NCBI GenBank assembly: GCA_000611775.1
Contig: KK106981.1
Location: 3,462,672-3,526,671 of the forward strand
Source: Umbilicaria muhlenbergii
Lineage: Eukaryota; Ascomycota; Lecanoromycetes; Umbilicariales; Umbilicariaceae
DNA length: 64,000 bases
Reading direction: 5' to 3'
Part shown: positions 48,401 to 60,112 of the stretch, one piece after another
Numbering within the stretch: the first letter of the stretch is position 1
Layout of the letters: each line of letters starts with the position of its first letter
Notes under the pieces: model-generated
Databases searched by the model: none
What the model saw: only the letters and a program-made list of their open reading frames with translations
Told to the model about the DNA's origin: nothing
Made by a program: the position numbers and the translations under genes

Positions 48401-50889
48401 TGATTAACTGACTTCAATGAAACTTTTTTATAAGTTGTCTTTTATGTAGTTCTTCACTGCTACCAGTTCCTCATGTGACATATTGTAGAGAGGTATGTAT
48501 TTAAGTTTTTATTCACTTTTTAAGATGATCTTGTGATCATAGAGTTGATGTGAAGGGAGTTCATTTGCAGCCTTTTTAAAAAAGACATCAATCAGGTCAT
48601 GATATTTGAAAGAAAGAATCATCTTGATATTTAATTCACTTAATTTTAATTTAAAGTTCAATGCTTTCTTGATCTGTTGAATAAAGATAACAAAGATTTC
48701 ATTGCCTTCCTTCATATTTAATGTGAATGATGCTGCACTGATCATCTTGATATTGACTGCATGTGAGGGGTTATTACTTTTTAATGTGAAGACTGATTCA
48801 GGATCTGCTTTTGCAATGAATTTCTTCAAGATCTGATAAGTTTTCAGCAGTTCAGGTTCAATCATTTGATTCATTCATTCATTCAGTGTTCAGTTCTTCA
48901 GTGTCATTTGTTCATTCAGTTTGATTCATTTGTTTGATTTCATTCAGTTTCATTTCATTCAGTTTCATTTCATTCAGTTTCATTTCATTCAGTTTCATTT
49001 CATTCAGTTTCATTTCATTCAGTTTTATTTCATTCAGTGAGAAAACCACTACCTGGTTCACAGAGTTGATTAGAATTCAGATGTGATTCATTCACAGAAG
49101 TCTTAATATAATGCTGAAATCTTTCATGTTTACAATCATCATGAGGGTGAGTCACTGAGAATGATCACAGATCTTCATGATTGAATAAATTATGTATATA
49201 ACTCATCTCACTGTCTTCTTCTGAAAATCATGTAAAGTTCAGAGCTTTGACAATAATACTGCTTTAATTTCAGATCATTCAATCAGAGTCTTTGTCAGGT
49301 TAGCATTAATGAATGCATATTCAATTAACTCAGTATCAAGTAGAGCCTTGACTTGTAACTTAACCTCATTCAGAGTGAGCTTGCAATTCACTTCAAATGA
49401 TGTTTAAGTGAACAGCATGTCCTCACTGATCATCAGCACTGATATCATCAGAGGATTATCATCATTCCTTATCATGATTTTAATAAAAGAACGCCTTTTC
49501 CTGAATCTGATTCAAAATCAAAATCAGAATTAAATATGATTTATTGCATACATCTTGATGCTGAAGTCTCTTTCTTTTTTAAACAGTTTAAGGCAAGGTG
49601 TTTTTATTCATTGCATTTGAAACATCATTCTTTTTTCATTTATTGTTCTTTGATGACATCTGAGTGTGACGTTCAGTTCATTCATTCAGTTCAGGAAACT
49701 GACTCAGTGATTATTCAAATAATCAATTTTAAGATTTTAATGAAATGTTCAGTCCTTGTATGAGTTTGACTTGTGAAGAAGAGTGTTTGATTTAATTAAG
49801 GTTTAATGATCTTCTTTGCATCAAGCAGTCATAAGGTCTGATTGATTCACTGACAGCATTTAATGAGTTCATAAAGATTTTCAGATCTGTCATCATTAAT
49901 GTTTAATTATCATTGAATAATGTTGTTCACCTTGTTCAGAAGTTCTCCTATTCAGTATGAATTAAGAAACTCATTCAATTCAGTAATATATTACTGAAAA
50001 TCAGCTCAGAAGGACGGGAAGTCTTTGAATTCTTAATAAAGTTTTCAGAATTCATCAGTGATGATACATTTTTAATTTGAGTCTCTGTAAATTCAAGTTA
50101 AATGTTTTAACAGTTCATTAACATTTAAATAAGCTGTTCAAGATGCTGAATTCATTTGAAGTTTTATGTATTTAACAGAGTCATCCTCAACTCTTGTTTT
50201 CATGTATGTTATTTTCATCTGCTTAATGAGGTATTGTTCATTCATTGTTAATAAATAATTTCTGATCTTTGCTACTCATTCATCATATTTTAAATGATTA
50301 TTGAAGAACATTAATGAATCAGGAAGCTTTGATAATCTGAAGTTAAATAATTCTTCAACTGTGAGTTGAGGAGAATCAGGTCAGAGGGTGTTTATAAAAG
50401 TGACTGTGATTCTTCATTTAAAGTATGTTATTACATCAGCTTGTTCAGCAACTTTTTTCTTCAGTTTTTTATTCTTATTCTTCATTTCTTCATAATCTGC
50501 TTGAAGTTCTTCTTGTGCCTTTATAATGATGTCAATTTCACTCAAAGACTGCTCATGATTGATGATTAATTATTAAAGAGTAATTATTACTTTAAAGAAA
50601 TGTTCCTGTAAGAGATTAATTAAAGTCTCTGCAGTTGAAGCTGTCAGAATCTGATTGATCAGGTTTTCATTCAAGGTGAAGAATTATTCATTAATCACAG
50701 AGATTAATAAAGACTCTTTAATTCATGAGTAAATTATATTACTGATCTTTTTAATCATCATGATTAATTTTTAATTTTTAATTCTGATTTTAATTCTGAT
50801 TCTGATTATGATTCTGATTTGATTTCAATTCAATTCAGAATTCATTCAGGATGCTTCATGATAAAAGATAAAAGAAGAGATTAAAATAA

Positions 50890-51101
50890 TGTCAAGATTA
50901 TACAAATTATGAATTAATGCATGTGTTTTAATGAGCTGACATTTAGCTACAGAAGAGAATTCTAGTTTAAGAAGCAAAAAGAAGAAAGAGCATGAAGATT
51001 AAAATCTTTATATACATATTAAGCTCATTAATTTAATCACTGTTAACTCATTCAGTCATTCAGTTCAATATTCAGTTCAACATTCAAGCATAAACCTGAC
51101 A
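50890..51101 (-). repeat. 5' LTR of Gypsy A copy 3
   Basis: It starts TGTCAAGATTATAC and ends AACCTGACA. It is about 27 bases shorter than its partner. Confidence 0.83.
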
Positions 51102-52321
51102 CAGAAGATGATTTGAGTTAATACTTTTTAATTGATCATGCTTGCCTTCTCAGTGAGATCCTCCCTTGTCATGACTGAAAGATTAATCATGAAGTGTGAG
51201 GTCTTCAGTGATAATTTTAATCTTGTCATAATCTCAGCTCTTGTCATAATATGATGTATGTATTATAGTTTTTTCAGAATTATCTGTTGCATATTGATGC
51301 TTCTTTTTGCCTTCAGTGCAGCTTCAGAATGATTCATTATTAATGATAATATCAAGCTGCACTGAGATTTCACTCACTGACTGTGTCATCATTTGCTTTT
51401 AATCTTAACATTGTAGTTCTGTCAAGACATGATGAGGAAGCCTTGATCTTTAATGATTTTAAATGAGTATTTCACTGATCTCTTTATGTGTATCTGATAA
51501 GAAGCAGTATAAGTCTGACAGCCTGTCATGTTAAAATGTAATAATGTTATTACTGCATGATTCAGCTGTGTTGAAGATAATGATGTTTCACTCATTAATG
51601 TCTTCATCTGATGATAAATTCTTCTCAAGTACCTTAAGATAACTTTTATAAGTTATTTAAGCAGAGTCATGCTGTTTCTTTTTTTTGCATCAATCACTTA
51701 ATGTGATCTTCTTTAAAAAGGTGACTGATCAGAGGATAAAGTTCAACTCAGTAAAAAACTGCTTCAGCATTATCTTTCTATTTTAATTAATTTCATTTAA
51801 ATAGTCTTGCAGCTTTTATCTGTCACATTTAATGTTACCTGCATACAGGTGAGGTGATCATGACTTGATGAAATGATGAAAAGAGGGTGAAGTGATATCT
51901 GTTGTAATTTAACATCATACTTCAAGATTAAGGTCTGTGTCTCCTGAATTCATCATAATCTGAGACTCTTGTTGTAGGTGTAAGTTGAGTTCATTGAGCT
52001 TTTTTTAATTGTTGTCATATTCAACCTCTTGTTAAGCACGTCAGATTTGTGCTCTCTGAAGCTCAAGAGCTCACTGATTATGAACAGTAGTCACGTCAAC
52101 ATCTTTTATGTTGTCATTAAGGCGGTCTGTATCAATGTTATCATCATTGATGTTGTTATCAGAGGGGGTATTGACTGCTGACAGTGTAAACCTGCTCATT
52201 GACGGGCCTGCTGTGACTTGATTATCAACTGCTTCGCTGACCTGATGAGATCAAAGTGTTGACGTCATCATGCTATTGCTCCGACGTGGCTGTTCGCCCG
52301 GTGGGTGCAGAACGATCAGTA

Positions 52322-52614
52322 TGTAAGAGACAGGTTATGACGGATATGACAGGATTAACATCATAGTCATCATACAGTTATAGAACGGGGTATCTAAGCA
52401 ATATAATCACATATGAAAGTAATAGATAATAGGTCTTCTATTTGATGAGGAAACTGATTGTTAAGGAAGCAGGTTTTCAACCCTCCTTGTGAAGAGTTTT
52501 CACTTGATGCCAAGGCGCTACTCACTGAGTCATTATATAGGCGAGCTATAGTGACGTACTGTCGTACTGTTGTACTGTCGTACTGTCGTACTACTATATA
52601 TGGTGGCCCTGACA
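52322..52614 (-). repeat. 5' LTR of the nest-host Gypsy element
   Basis: It starts TGTAAGAGACAGG and ends GGCCCTGACA, followed by GCAAA. It retains CpG-containing words (GTCGTACTGT, AACGGGG) lost in the left LTR. Two overlapping small open frames here are spurious. Confidence 0.87.
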
Positions 52615-52619
52615 GCAAA

Positions 52620-53107
52620 CTGCTAACTGCAGGAAAGGCAATTAATTGTTTATAGGAACGCTCATCCCTGAAGGTGATGACCTGAGGGAGGCATTAACTT
52701 TCAACCCAACAGAGACTAGAGGCATTGAGAGACACAGGCTTAGACCCTAATCAAGGGGCTTAAGCAGTGAAAGGTGGAAGGATAGGCAGGGGTGAGCAAA
52801 TGAGGGGTGGCAGTCACGGGGTTTTAAGGCCTACAACATACGATGAAGCCATTTGCAACCATTTATTTGCTTATATTTGCCTATTTTGCCTATTTACGCT
52901 GCGCATAATGCGCTAGTCTTTGCTTAGTCACATGGTGTATGGCAGCGTTAGGCAGCCTCGGTCACCTATGAACCAATCAATCAATCAATCAATCAATCGG
53001 GGTGTATATAATATATATATATATCCATCGCTCCAACTTATCCGCCAAGCCGAACCCCATCACTTGAATGTACTATCAACTTTTATATATACAACACCCC
53101 ACCCAAC
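52620..53107. other. Left edge of the right gene island with simple repeats
   Basis: CpG content returns directly after the GCAAA target repeat. The stretch holds an (AATC)6 microsatellite at about 52974-52998, a TA-rich run at 53004-53025, and the 3' flank of the cupin gene. I cannot tell whether 52620-52790 is the missing tail of the LINE. No gene is seen. Confidence 0.5.
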
Positions 53108-53878
53108 CTACTTAAACTTCGGCGGCTCATCCTTCCCCTCTTCCTCCAACTTATCCCCCTCCTCCTTAGTCTTATGCACAGTATGCGGATCATGTTCCGC
53201 AGGCGCATAGACCGTATACAGCAGCAGCGGGCTATCCCCCTAGAAAACAAATTCCCATCAGTTCAGGAGAACGGCAAAACCCAGAGAGTCCACATCTTAC
53301 CGTGTTAACAAAGTTATGCTTCGCCCCCGCCGGCACAATCGCCAGACTCCCCCCGGAGACTTCCTGCTCTTTGCCGTTGACGATCGCTTTGCCCTAATAT
53401 AAATATATATCAAAATCGCATGAGCCACTGCCGGAATGAAATAGAGACGCAGGGCCACGACGGAGCAGGACCAGGGGGCAGGGCTTACGGTGCCAGATGT
53501 AAACGTCAGATGCTGATCCACCGTGTGGATCTCCTCGCCGATCTCTCCGCCCACGGGCACGTTCATGATGACGAGTTGCGAGTGTTTGCCTGTCCAGAGG
53601 ACGCGGCGGAAGACGGAGGATTTTTGGACTTCGGCGTCGCTTGGGGAGGAAATGTAAGCATTTATCTAGTAGAATGGATGGATTGATCGGGTTGTTGGGA
53701 GAGGGGAAGGTGTGGGGGGGGCATACATTTTGAAGTGCGACATATCCTTGGGCGCTTCCATGTTGCTGAATCTAGTTGCAGAGAGGGAGAAGTTCCTGTA
53801 GACGCGGGTGCTGGGGGTGAAGACTGAGCGAGTGGATGCGAGGCTGGTGAGGGATTTGGGGATGAGTGAGCGGAGCAT
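53108..53878 (-). CDS. Small cupin-domain protein, probable mitochondrial targeting
   Basis: The gene has four exons: 53878-53727, 53639-53489, 53393-53301 and 53239-53108. They give 175 residues. Introns are 87, 95 and 61 bases. The N-terminus (MLRSLIPKSLTSLAS...STRVYRNFSLSATRF) is rich in Arg/Ser with no acids, as in mitochondrial presequences. The rest is a single-domain cupin of the bacterial/fungal type with motif 1 IGEEIHTVDQHLTF (metal-ligand Glu and His) and motif 2 AIVPAGAKHNFVNTG. It ends in YTVYAPAEHDPHTVH and a charged tail. Reaction unknown; such proteins are metal-binding and often annotated mannose-6-phosphate isomerase-like. For intron 1 the nearest acceptor (CTAG at 53673) gives a stop at once. 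The downstream CCCCAAG acceptor, preceded by CTTAC and a pyrimidine tract, keeps the frame, so I used it. Confidence 0.85.
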
Positions 53879-55826
53879 ATGGGGGAAGATAATTGAGGGA
53901 TGGATGTAGGAGGGAGGGGGGCAGGGGTGGAAGGGATCGGAGTATATATCTATTTGGATTTACTCGCGGACTGGGCCGGGTTGGATGGAAACAATGGATG
54001 GTCTGACGACATCGATTTTTGGGGGGAAGATCTAATCTTATCTTATCGTGGTGACGTGACTAGGAAAGGGGCGTGAAAAAGGGCAGTTGTCAATTACGGT
54101 AAGGGAATCGTCGACTGGTCAACAAGGAGAGCGAGTTTCAAGGAAGGCGTGTTGAGTAGATGATTGAAGATATTTGTTTTGTACAAACTCACTGCTTTTG
54201 ATCTTAGAATGCCCTCATTGTTGAGTTATTGATAGTGTCTCTAGGGACAACTGTGATTTATGTCATCTCATGTGTCACTCCTGCTTCGTCATCATCCTTT
54301 CTGTGATTTCTATTGCTTTACGAATGTGTACTAGCGTCTCAGAGGAACAAAAGCCGCTCTGAGAATAAGAGCTTGTTTATGAACTCACTCTGATTACGCT
54401 CCTATGAGCATTTAGTTAGATTTTTCGCTTCGTAGCACACACAATACACATTATCAACCACATTTTCACACCCTAGAGAGTGAATTGCACCTGTGTAGTT
54501 CTTGTATGTCTTTGCTATTGATTTACTTCATGGACTGCTGTACATGTGCAAATCCCCTCGGTCATGACCTCTAGCTGCTGGCATGCTCTTGCTATTCTGT
54601 AAGCCTCCATGTCGAGACAGACGGCCGAACGTTTCACTTGACGCTTTGAGTAGAATCTGCTGTCCTACCATATTCACAAATATCGTCCAATGCTGCTGGG
54701 TATGTCGGACTGTTTCTACTTGCTATAGAACAACCTGGGCTTGGCTTGTACCCTTTATGATTCAACTCTGAATGCATCCTATCCTCTTCACTACCTGCCC
54801 ATAGCTATGCCCTATACTCCGTATTTGATATCATGTAGTTTTGACAAAAGTGAACGACCTGGCAGAGAAGGGAGAACGCTTCCCCATTGTCGGCTATCCT
54901 GCGGGGCTGTACTCGGATTCGTGAAAAGGGGGGAGTTAGCTTCCACTGGAACTATCGGTTCTTCTTACTATAATATGTTCGATTCGATGGACTCCTACTC
55001 TTCCTTCAAGGGCTCACATCATGTCCGCGCGGGGAAACTGTTAACCTCAATTTGCCTTGAAGGCTTTTGTGCAAGGACCGCGCTTTCAGTTGCTCAGCAC
55101 TCTGCCTCAGTGACACTTTGAGAGCTGCGGCTAGGGTTAAATAAGCTCAAGTAAACTGTCCGCCATGTGTGAACTGTGCAGGGCGTGAGTGACGTGTCCG
55201 ATCCATCGAGGGCTCAGGATGGCAGGAGCAGCAATCTAATGTTCATCTGCACTGGATTGTTTCGTGAGCCTCTCATACATATTAACTGCGGAGGATTAGT
55301 TGTAGGCCCCTGAGGCCCTGGAGTGGACCCGGAGACTCCTTGAATGCCAAGAAACAAGAGGCGCGTATTTTCAGACAGTTCTCCTTTCTTCCAGAATCGC
55401 GCTCTAAATTGCGATCACGAGCCTCACCTCGGCTATGGCAATGATGTCAGACGTCTCAGGCACTTTGGAGAGAGCCCGTCTGAACAGTGACCGGATGATG
55501 GGCAGGCAAAAACACATATGGTTAATAACGCTTAATTAAATGTGGAGTTCCGTGTCGTAACAACGATACATCTGATACGAGTAATTTCTTGGGATGATGT
55601 CGAGCTACGGACGCTGCCTTGGTAAAGCAGAATTTTCCACCCATACGTCATGGCCGAAGCGAGATTTCAAGTCGAGCCTAGCGTCTTTGGCGTGTGGCTT
55701 GCGTGCGCTTCCCCTTCAAAACACGACCTCACTCCGCTGAACCTGACTTCTTTTCCACTCCATCAACAAACCACCGATCCATCATCCATTCTATAGTCCC
55801 ACCACACCTCACACAAACCTATCACA
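53879..55826. other. Intergenic region between divergent genes
   Basis: About 1.9 kb upstream of both the cupin gene (minus) and the DUF1761-like gene (plus). A TATATATC word at about 53943 may belong to the cupin promoter. Pyrimidine-rich DNA just before 55827 is typical of a fungal leader. The open frames 54583-54771 and 54741-55121 have no motif and poor coding character, so I do not call them. Confidence 0.5.
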
Positions 55827-56617
55827 ATGGCCACCCTTCACTGTAAGTTGCTTTCTATTATCATCGCGTTGTGGATATGGGAATCGTGCATTGTGACGAC
55901 ATCGTCGAGGCATTGTTTCTCCAGCGTAGCTGCGATACGAGAACATCAGAGGATAGCAGCTCTATCTCTCATGAAGCTGAGTCTGCAGCTCCGACGATGT
56001 CGCATGAGTTTTCGAGAATCAAAACCTCTCGAATCACTTCAACACCCATCTGCAAAATGCATTATCTGACGCTGAAGCGCAATCTCGCTAACGACTGTGA
56101 CCACAACAGACCTCCCACCCGTCAAGCCTTCCGCCATCGCCCTCGGCACTCTCTTCAACCACACCGCCTCGCTCGCCATCCTCGGCCCGCTCTTCGGTGA
56201 CACCTACAACCGTGCTCAAGCCGCCAACTCCAAGGAGGAATTCTTTAAGTCGAAGGAGGCCGCCTCCGCCGCCGCCGCCTGGGGTAGCTCCCTCGTCGGC
56301 AGCGCCATCCAGTCCTATGGTGTCGGTGCTCTGATCAACGCTACCGGTACGCTCAGCTACAAGGGTGCTGCCTACCTGGGCAGCTTGATCTTCATGGCCA
56401 GTTCCGCACCAAGTGTAAGTCTTATATGACCTCGACCTTATGGTGAAGATTATTTCTACGGCTGGCTAACACGAATATCTAGTTCGTCTCGCAAATCTTC
56501 ACCGAGAAGCGCCCCATGGACACCGTCGCCGTTGGTGCTCTGGCCCGCGTTTTCGAAACCGTTGGCCTCAGCATGTTCCTCACCTGGTGGGGAACCCGCA
56601 CCAACCCATTCGACTAA
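55827..56617 (+). CDS. DUF1761-like fungal membrane protein
   Basis: Exons 55827-55842, 56110-56414 and 56483-56617 encode 151 residues. Introns are 267 and 68 bases (GTAAGT...CAACAG; GTAAGT...TCTAG). The first exon holds only five codons and one base, so ab initio gene finders may miss it. The protein has about four hydrophobic segments, starting at SAIALGTLFNHTASLAILGP, and at AAWGSSLVGSAIQSYGVGAL, then AAYLGSLIFMAS, and the last near VGLSMFLTWWGTR. It lacks a cleavable signal. The size, the early A-LG-LF...LGP-FG pattern and the four-helix layout fit the DUF1761 family, whose function is unknown. Reading frames join exactly at both introns. Family confidence is moderate; gene structure is strong. 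Confidence 0.85.
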
Positions 56618-57146
56618 GCGTGTCGCCCTCGGAGTTCCCTAAGTGCTAGGCAAGAAGGGTAGATAGGCGTGTGAATGGCAGCGAAGGAGTGGTTTCTGGG
56701 GTTGTGCGGACCGCGGTGGATGTGTCAACTTGAACCCTTTCATCTCCCATCGAGTTTTGAGTCTACTGGTGCTAGTTCAGTAGTGCAATGAATAGTTTGC
56801 TTGTACCAATATCAACTGAGATTGACCGTTACTCGCATTTGAACTCGCTATCTGGCTGAACTACTTTAAAAAAAACCACGCATCGTAGAGTGAAATTTAA
56901 AAAGAAGACTAGCATACCATAATCTATCGAAAAAAGTTGCCATGGTCCTGGATGTGCTGCCGGCGGCCGCTAAAGCATAACAACATCTCCCAGCATCCAT
57001 AGTAGTGGAAAAAAAAAGAACGGCTCTAAACAAGACTCCGGCGTCCGCCAGAGGCACAAGCAAGCCCAACACTCAAAGACCCAGGCGACACCGATCGACA
57101 ACCCAGGCGGCCCCCATGCCCCTCAGCACGCCTCCCCCCCTCCAAC
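56618..57146. other. Convergent 3' region
   Basis: It contains the 3' UTRs of the DUF1761-like gene (plus) and the RING gene (minus). Adenine-rich stretches lie at 56866 and 57008. Nothing else is recognised. Confidence 0.6.
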
Positions 57147-59600
57147 CTACCGATGCACATTCCTCCTCCCCCCCGCCGAAGAATACGCCTCCCTGGCGCC
57201 CCCCGTGCTCGGATCCCGAACAAACGACAGCCCATTCATGATCTGCTGATTTGCAGTCATAGCCCTCGGTTCGCGGCCGAAGAACGGACTCGCGACGTTG
57301 TGGCTGCGGGGAGCGAGGGGGGAGCGATGGGCGGTGCTGGTGCGGATGTGGGTGAGGAGGCCGGGGGTGTGGTTGGTGCGTGGGCGGTGGGTGCGCGAAA
57401 GGGTGGGTGTTTGTGGGGGGAGGGTCAGGCGGCGGGCGGGGGAGATGTAGCTGCTGATAGGTTGGGGGATGCGCGGGGGGAGGTGCCGGTAGTAGTGGTC
57501 GAGTTCGCCGTCGTTGAAGGTGTTGGTGGGCCGGTGGGAGAGGGGGTCGGCGGGGCTGAGGTAGGTGTCGTACGGTTGGTTGGACGATGTAGTGTGCGGA
57601 TTGGTGCGATAGCTGTCTGGATAGAGGGGCCTGGGAGTATTTTGGATGGTCGGGGCGCGGAAGGGAGCGTTGATACTTGTAGTGGTCGTTGTTTTTCTCT
57701 CTTCGAAGCTGGAACGCTGGGGTAGATACGAACGGTTCAAATCTGCTGTGCTTGGGGCTCTCTGCTCGAAGCTAGACTGCTGGGGCAGATACGAACGGTT
57801 TAATTCTGCTGTGTTTGGGGCTCTCTGCTCGAAGCTAGACTGCTGGGGCAGATACGATCGATTGAGAGTTGCTGTGCTCGGGGCTCTCTGTCCGAATCTC
57901 GGCTGCGGGAAGTAGAAAAGCTCGTGCTTAGGTTGATCTGGAGTGTCATGGGGGGGGTTTGCTACCGGATGCCGTGTACCATGGTCCTGCCCATTTTGAT
58001 CGCTGGATTCCATCGTCGAATGTCTGTCGTGTACTGCTAATGACCTAGGGCCACCTTCGTTTTCAGAATCTTGGGATGGTGCGCCGGTCAAGTAGCTGTT
58101 TTGAGGGGCAAAGTGTGGAAAATCAGGTGTCATGACTGTATGTTCGGCACGTACATCAAGTTGGGGAACACGGTTTGTCGAATGAATGTGTCCGCGATGC
58201 CTTGGACTTGCATAAGCGTGGACGTTCGACACAACGTTTGGTACCTTCGTAGGTGGTGGTGGCATCGCAATGCTGCTCTCCCCACGCTGAAACGCGCGCC
58301 CTCCTGGAATATATCTTTGATCGTAGACAGCATCGTTCCCCGAATCAACACGTTTTCGCTTTTCTGGAGATACATCTCGGGCTTGAGGCGCCTGAACAAC
58401 GGGAGTAGACTTTGACAGTGCGTACAGGGCATCTGCAGCAGGCGACCGGCGACTCAAGGCTCTAAGATCGGCATTAGAGGCCTGAGCTAATCGAGATTCG
58501 CCAGGGTGATCGCTCGGAGCTACAGTGTTGCTTTCGTTGCTTGCAGGTATAATGCCAGTACCTTGTTGTTGAGCAGGTGCATGACCAGAAGGCCGTGCCA
58601 TAAGACTCAAAGCCTGGTCTATGCTAGACACATCTTGGTTCAAGCCTAACAGCGTCCGTCGAGCCTCATGTAACTTCCTAGAACTAGTCAGCCTGTTTGT
58701 TGTTGATGAGGTTCCATCACGCACGTACTGTACCAGGAGTTGGAATGCCTTGAGACATTGGGTAATATCTGGCGCCCGTTCGTTCCAATACTTGATTATG
58801 CGCTCCTGCTTGGCGATTTTGGCTTTCATTGAATTTATTCTTGCAGCATCTGCAACTTTCCCCAGCTCCAAATCTCTCATTTGAATCTCTATATTCTCGA
58901 TCGTAGCCTGCGCCTTTGTACCGTAACGCACAAGCGCCAAGTATTGAAACTATGACAGTCAGTGGATGCATCCATAAACCCCTAAAATCGTACAAGGTGA
59001 GGTGTATCTTACCCTCATGGCCTGCAGACCAGCATCTCCGCCTCCTAGTTTCATTGGAGGAATAAGGAAATAATCGTCCGGGATCTGACCGTCATATTCA
59101 CCCTTCTTGAATCCATTGATAGCGAACAGGGCCTTGGGTGACCTATCGCCCTTCTCGGCACTGCAGAAGGGGCATGGAGCACGAGGAGCTTGACCTTCAG
59201 GATGGAATGGTGCGCCTACTGATTTAGTCAATCGTTTGCGGTTCCTTCCTGGTTCTTATATGACAAACATCCAAATATTAAAAATGAACTTACCTCCTCC
59301 ATCAAGGTGCTTTCCACAGGTGAGATGCGCACATTCTGACAACCATAGCTTAGTAATTACTGCCTCGTCTGAGTCCGCTGTACTTCGAAGTCCTCTGCTC
59401 TTGTCATTTTCTGCGTAGAGCTGCGCAACGGTGACTTGACAAATGGCACAGCTAAAGATCAGATCTAGAGGCGATGGATTCTGCGCTCCAGTGCCGGCTG
59501 TTGACATGATCCCCAAGCCAGTACCGTAAGACTCGACTCTGATCAAGGTGGTGGGGCTCGGAAGGACGGCGACACCATTATCCGCTCCGGCTGGTGACAT
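57147..59600 (-). CDS. RING-finger protein with coiled coil and 21-residue repeats
   Basis: Three exons (59600-59294, 59218-59013, 58949-57147) encode 771 residues. The start is the ATG at 59600; the GTG upstream is not needed. Cys/His pairs form a RING-like pattern: C51-x2-C54, C90-x-H92, C95-x2-H98 and C118-x2-C121. The finger is encoded across the first two exons. A helical, heptad-rich region follows (about 185-230, MRDLELGKVADAARINSMK), so the layout is RING plus coiled coil. The remaining 500 residues are low complexity, rich in Ser/Pro/Arg, and probably disordered. A basic KRKRVD stretch may be a nuclear signal. Residues about 520-591 hold a tandem repeat. The exon 2 acceptor is ambiguous (AATCAG or AGTAG, two bases... 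both in frame after the phase-1 donor is not certain), so residue 103 may be Val or Gly. A ubiquitin or SUMO ligase role is possible but inferred only from the RING. Confidence 0.85.
57690..57905 (-). repeat. 63-bp coding tandem repeat in the RING gene
   Basis: Three and a part units of 63 bases encode 21-residue copies of the form RAP-TA-LNRSYLPQ-SSFE. Two boundaries, GGGGCAGAT at 57783 and 57846, are exactly 63 bases apart. The frame is kept because the unit is a multiple of three. Confidence 0.9.
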
Positions 59601-59693
59601 TTTAGGGTCTAAGCTCACGTGATCAGATCTTGGACCTCAGCAACATGATGTGTAGGAATGAAGAAGCTCTTAAGGAGGTGTGGTACTTACTAA

Positions 59694-59993
59694 CTAGAGC
59701 TGTAGTTCGTCCTCAAAAGGAATAGGATCCAAACCCTCAGTTGTAGGTCGTAGCTTCGGGGTCTGAGGACGTGGCGGGATGACGCTGGTGCTGAGTTCTT
59801 GGGATGTTATCGCAGAGATAGTCACTGACTCCGTTGAAGCCTGCACGGCAGTTTGACCGGCCTGTAGTATCGGTGGCATGTTGGTATGGTCGAATTGCTG
59901 TGAGAAATAGCATGAAGCAAGTTAGGAGATAGAACGTAAATAAGCTGGCCTTACGAGGATCTGACGAGGGTACACCCCGGCATTGTAGCCCAT
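59694..59993 (-). CDS. Small two-exon protein, 80 residues, unrecognised
   Basis: Exon 59993-59955 (13 codons, MGYNAGVYPRQIL) joins exon 59897-59694 across a 57-base intron with GTAAGG...CTAAC...TCACAG ends, exactly in phase. The protein is polar, rich in Thr/Ser/Pro, with a QFDHTNMPP stretch at the exon joint and a proline-rich acidic end (GLDPIPFEDELQL). It lacks a signal peptide, membrane segment or cysteine. It is packed tightly, 119 bases after the complex I gene stop and 93 bases before the RING start, all on the same strand. An acceptor-like TTGTAG lies just before the ATG, so an upstream exon is possible. I do not recognise the family. Confidence 0.6.
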
Positions 59994-60112
59994 ACACTAC
60001 AAGACATCAACAGCATACGAAGGTTTTTGAGCATGAATCATTGTATTGTAAGTACACACCCAGAACACCGCTGTCTGATGGCAAAGTTGCGAGAAAGAAC
60101 CACTCAGCAGCT

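Larger units (their letters stand above)
45187..51101 (-). mobile_element. Gypsy family A, full-length fossil (copy 3)
   Basis: LTRs at 45187-45425 and 50890-51101 are flanked by CAGAA target repeats (45182-45186, 51102-51106). The internal order, read on the minus strand from the right, mirrors copy 2: gag (about 49.7-50.7 kb), protease/RT start (48509-48874 is the clearest open piece), RT (47.9-48.5), RNase H (47.2-47.8), integrase (45.9-46.9) and a chromodomain-like end (about 45.5-45.7). A TTTCATTCAGTTTCA-type minisatellite at 48940-49040 lies in the gag-pol linker. It is inserted between gag and RT regions of the element 24368-52614. It is broken in many places. Confidence 0.87.
24368..52614 (-). 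mobile_element. Gypsy family B-type element, host of a four-fold nest
   Basis: This minus-strand Ty3/Gypsy fossil has LTRs at 24368-24668 and 52322-52614 and exact 5-bp target repeats GCAAA (24363-24367, 52615-52619). Without its four insertions it would be about 7.1 kb, or about 8.0 kb counting the small DNA element. From its 5' side (right) it holds a gag-like region (51.1-52.3 kb) and RT/RNase H (about 42.2-45.1 kb). A repetitive linker lies at about 41.0-41.8 kb. Integrase is split over 40.6-41.0 and 31.87-32.25 kb. The 3' tail at 24.67-25.85 kb resembles that of the chromovirus fragment at 5640-8847. Insertions are at 25857-31863, 32256-40594, 42326-43150 and 45187-51101. It is heavily broken and older than everything inside it. 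Confidence 0.85.

Noticed and set aside
54741-55121. Plus-strand frame of 126 residues
   Set aside because: No motif, no splice support and poor coding character in a plainly intergenic stretch.
57153-57725. Plus-strand frame of 190 residues
   Set aside because: It is antisense to the RING gene's C-rich coding region, Gly/Val-rich, and without motif.
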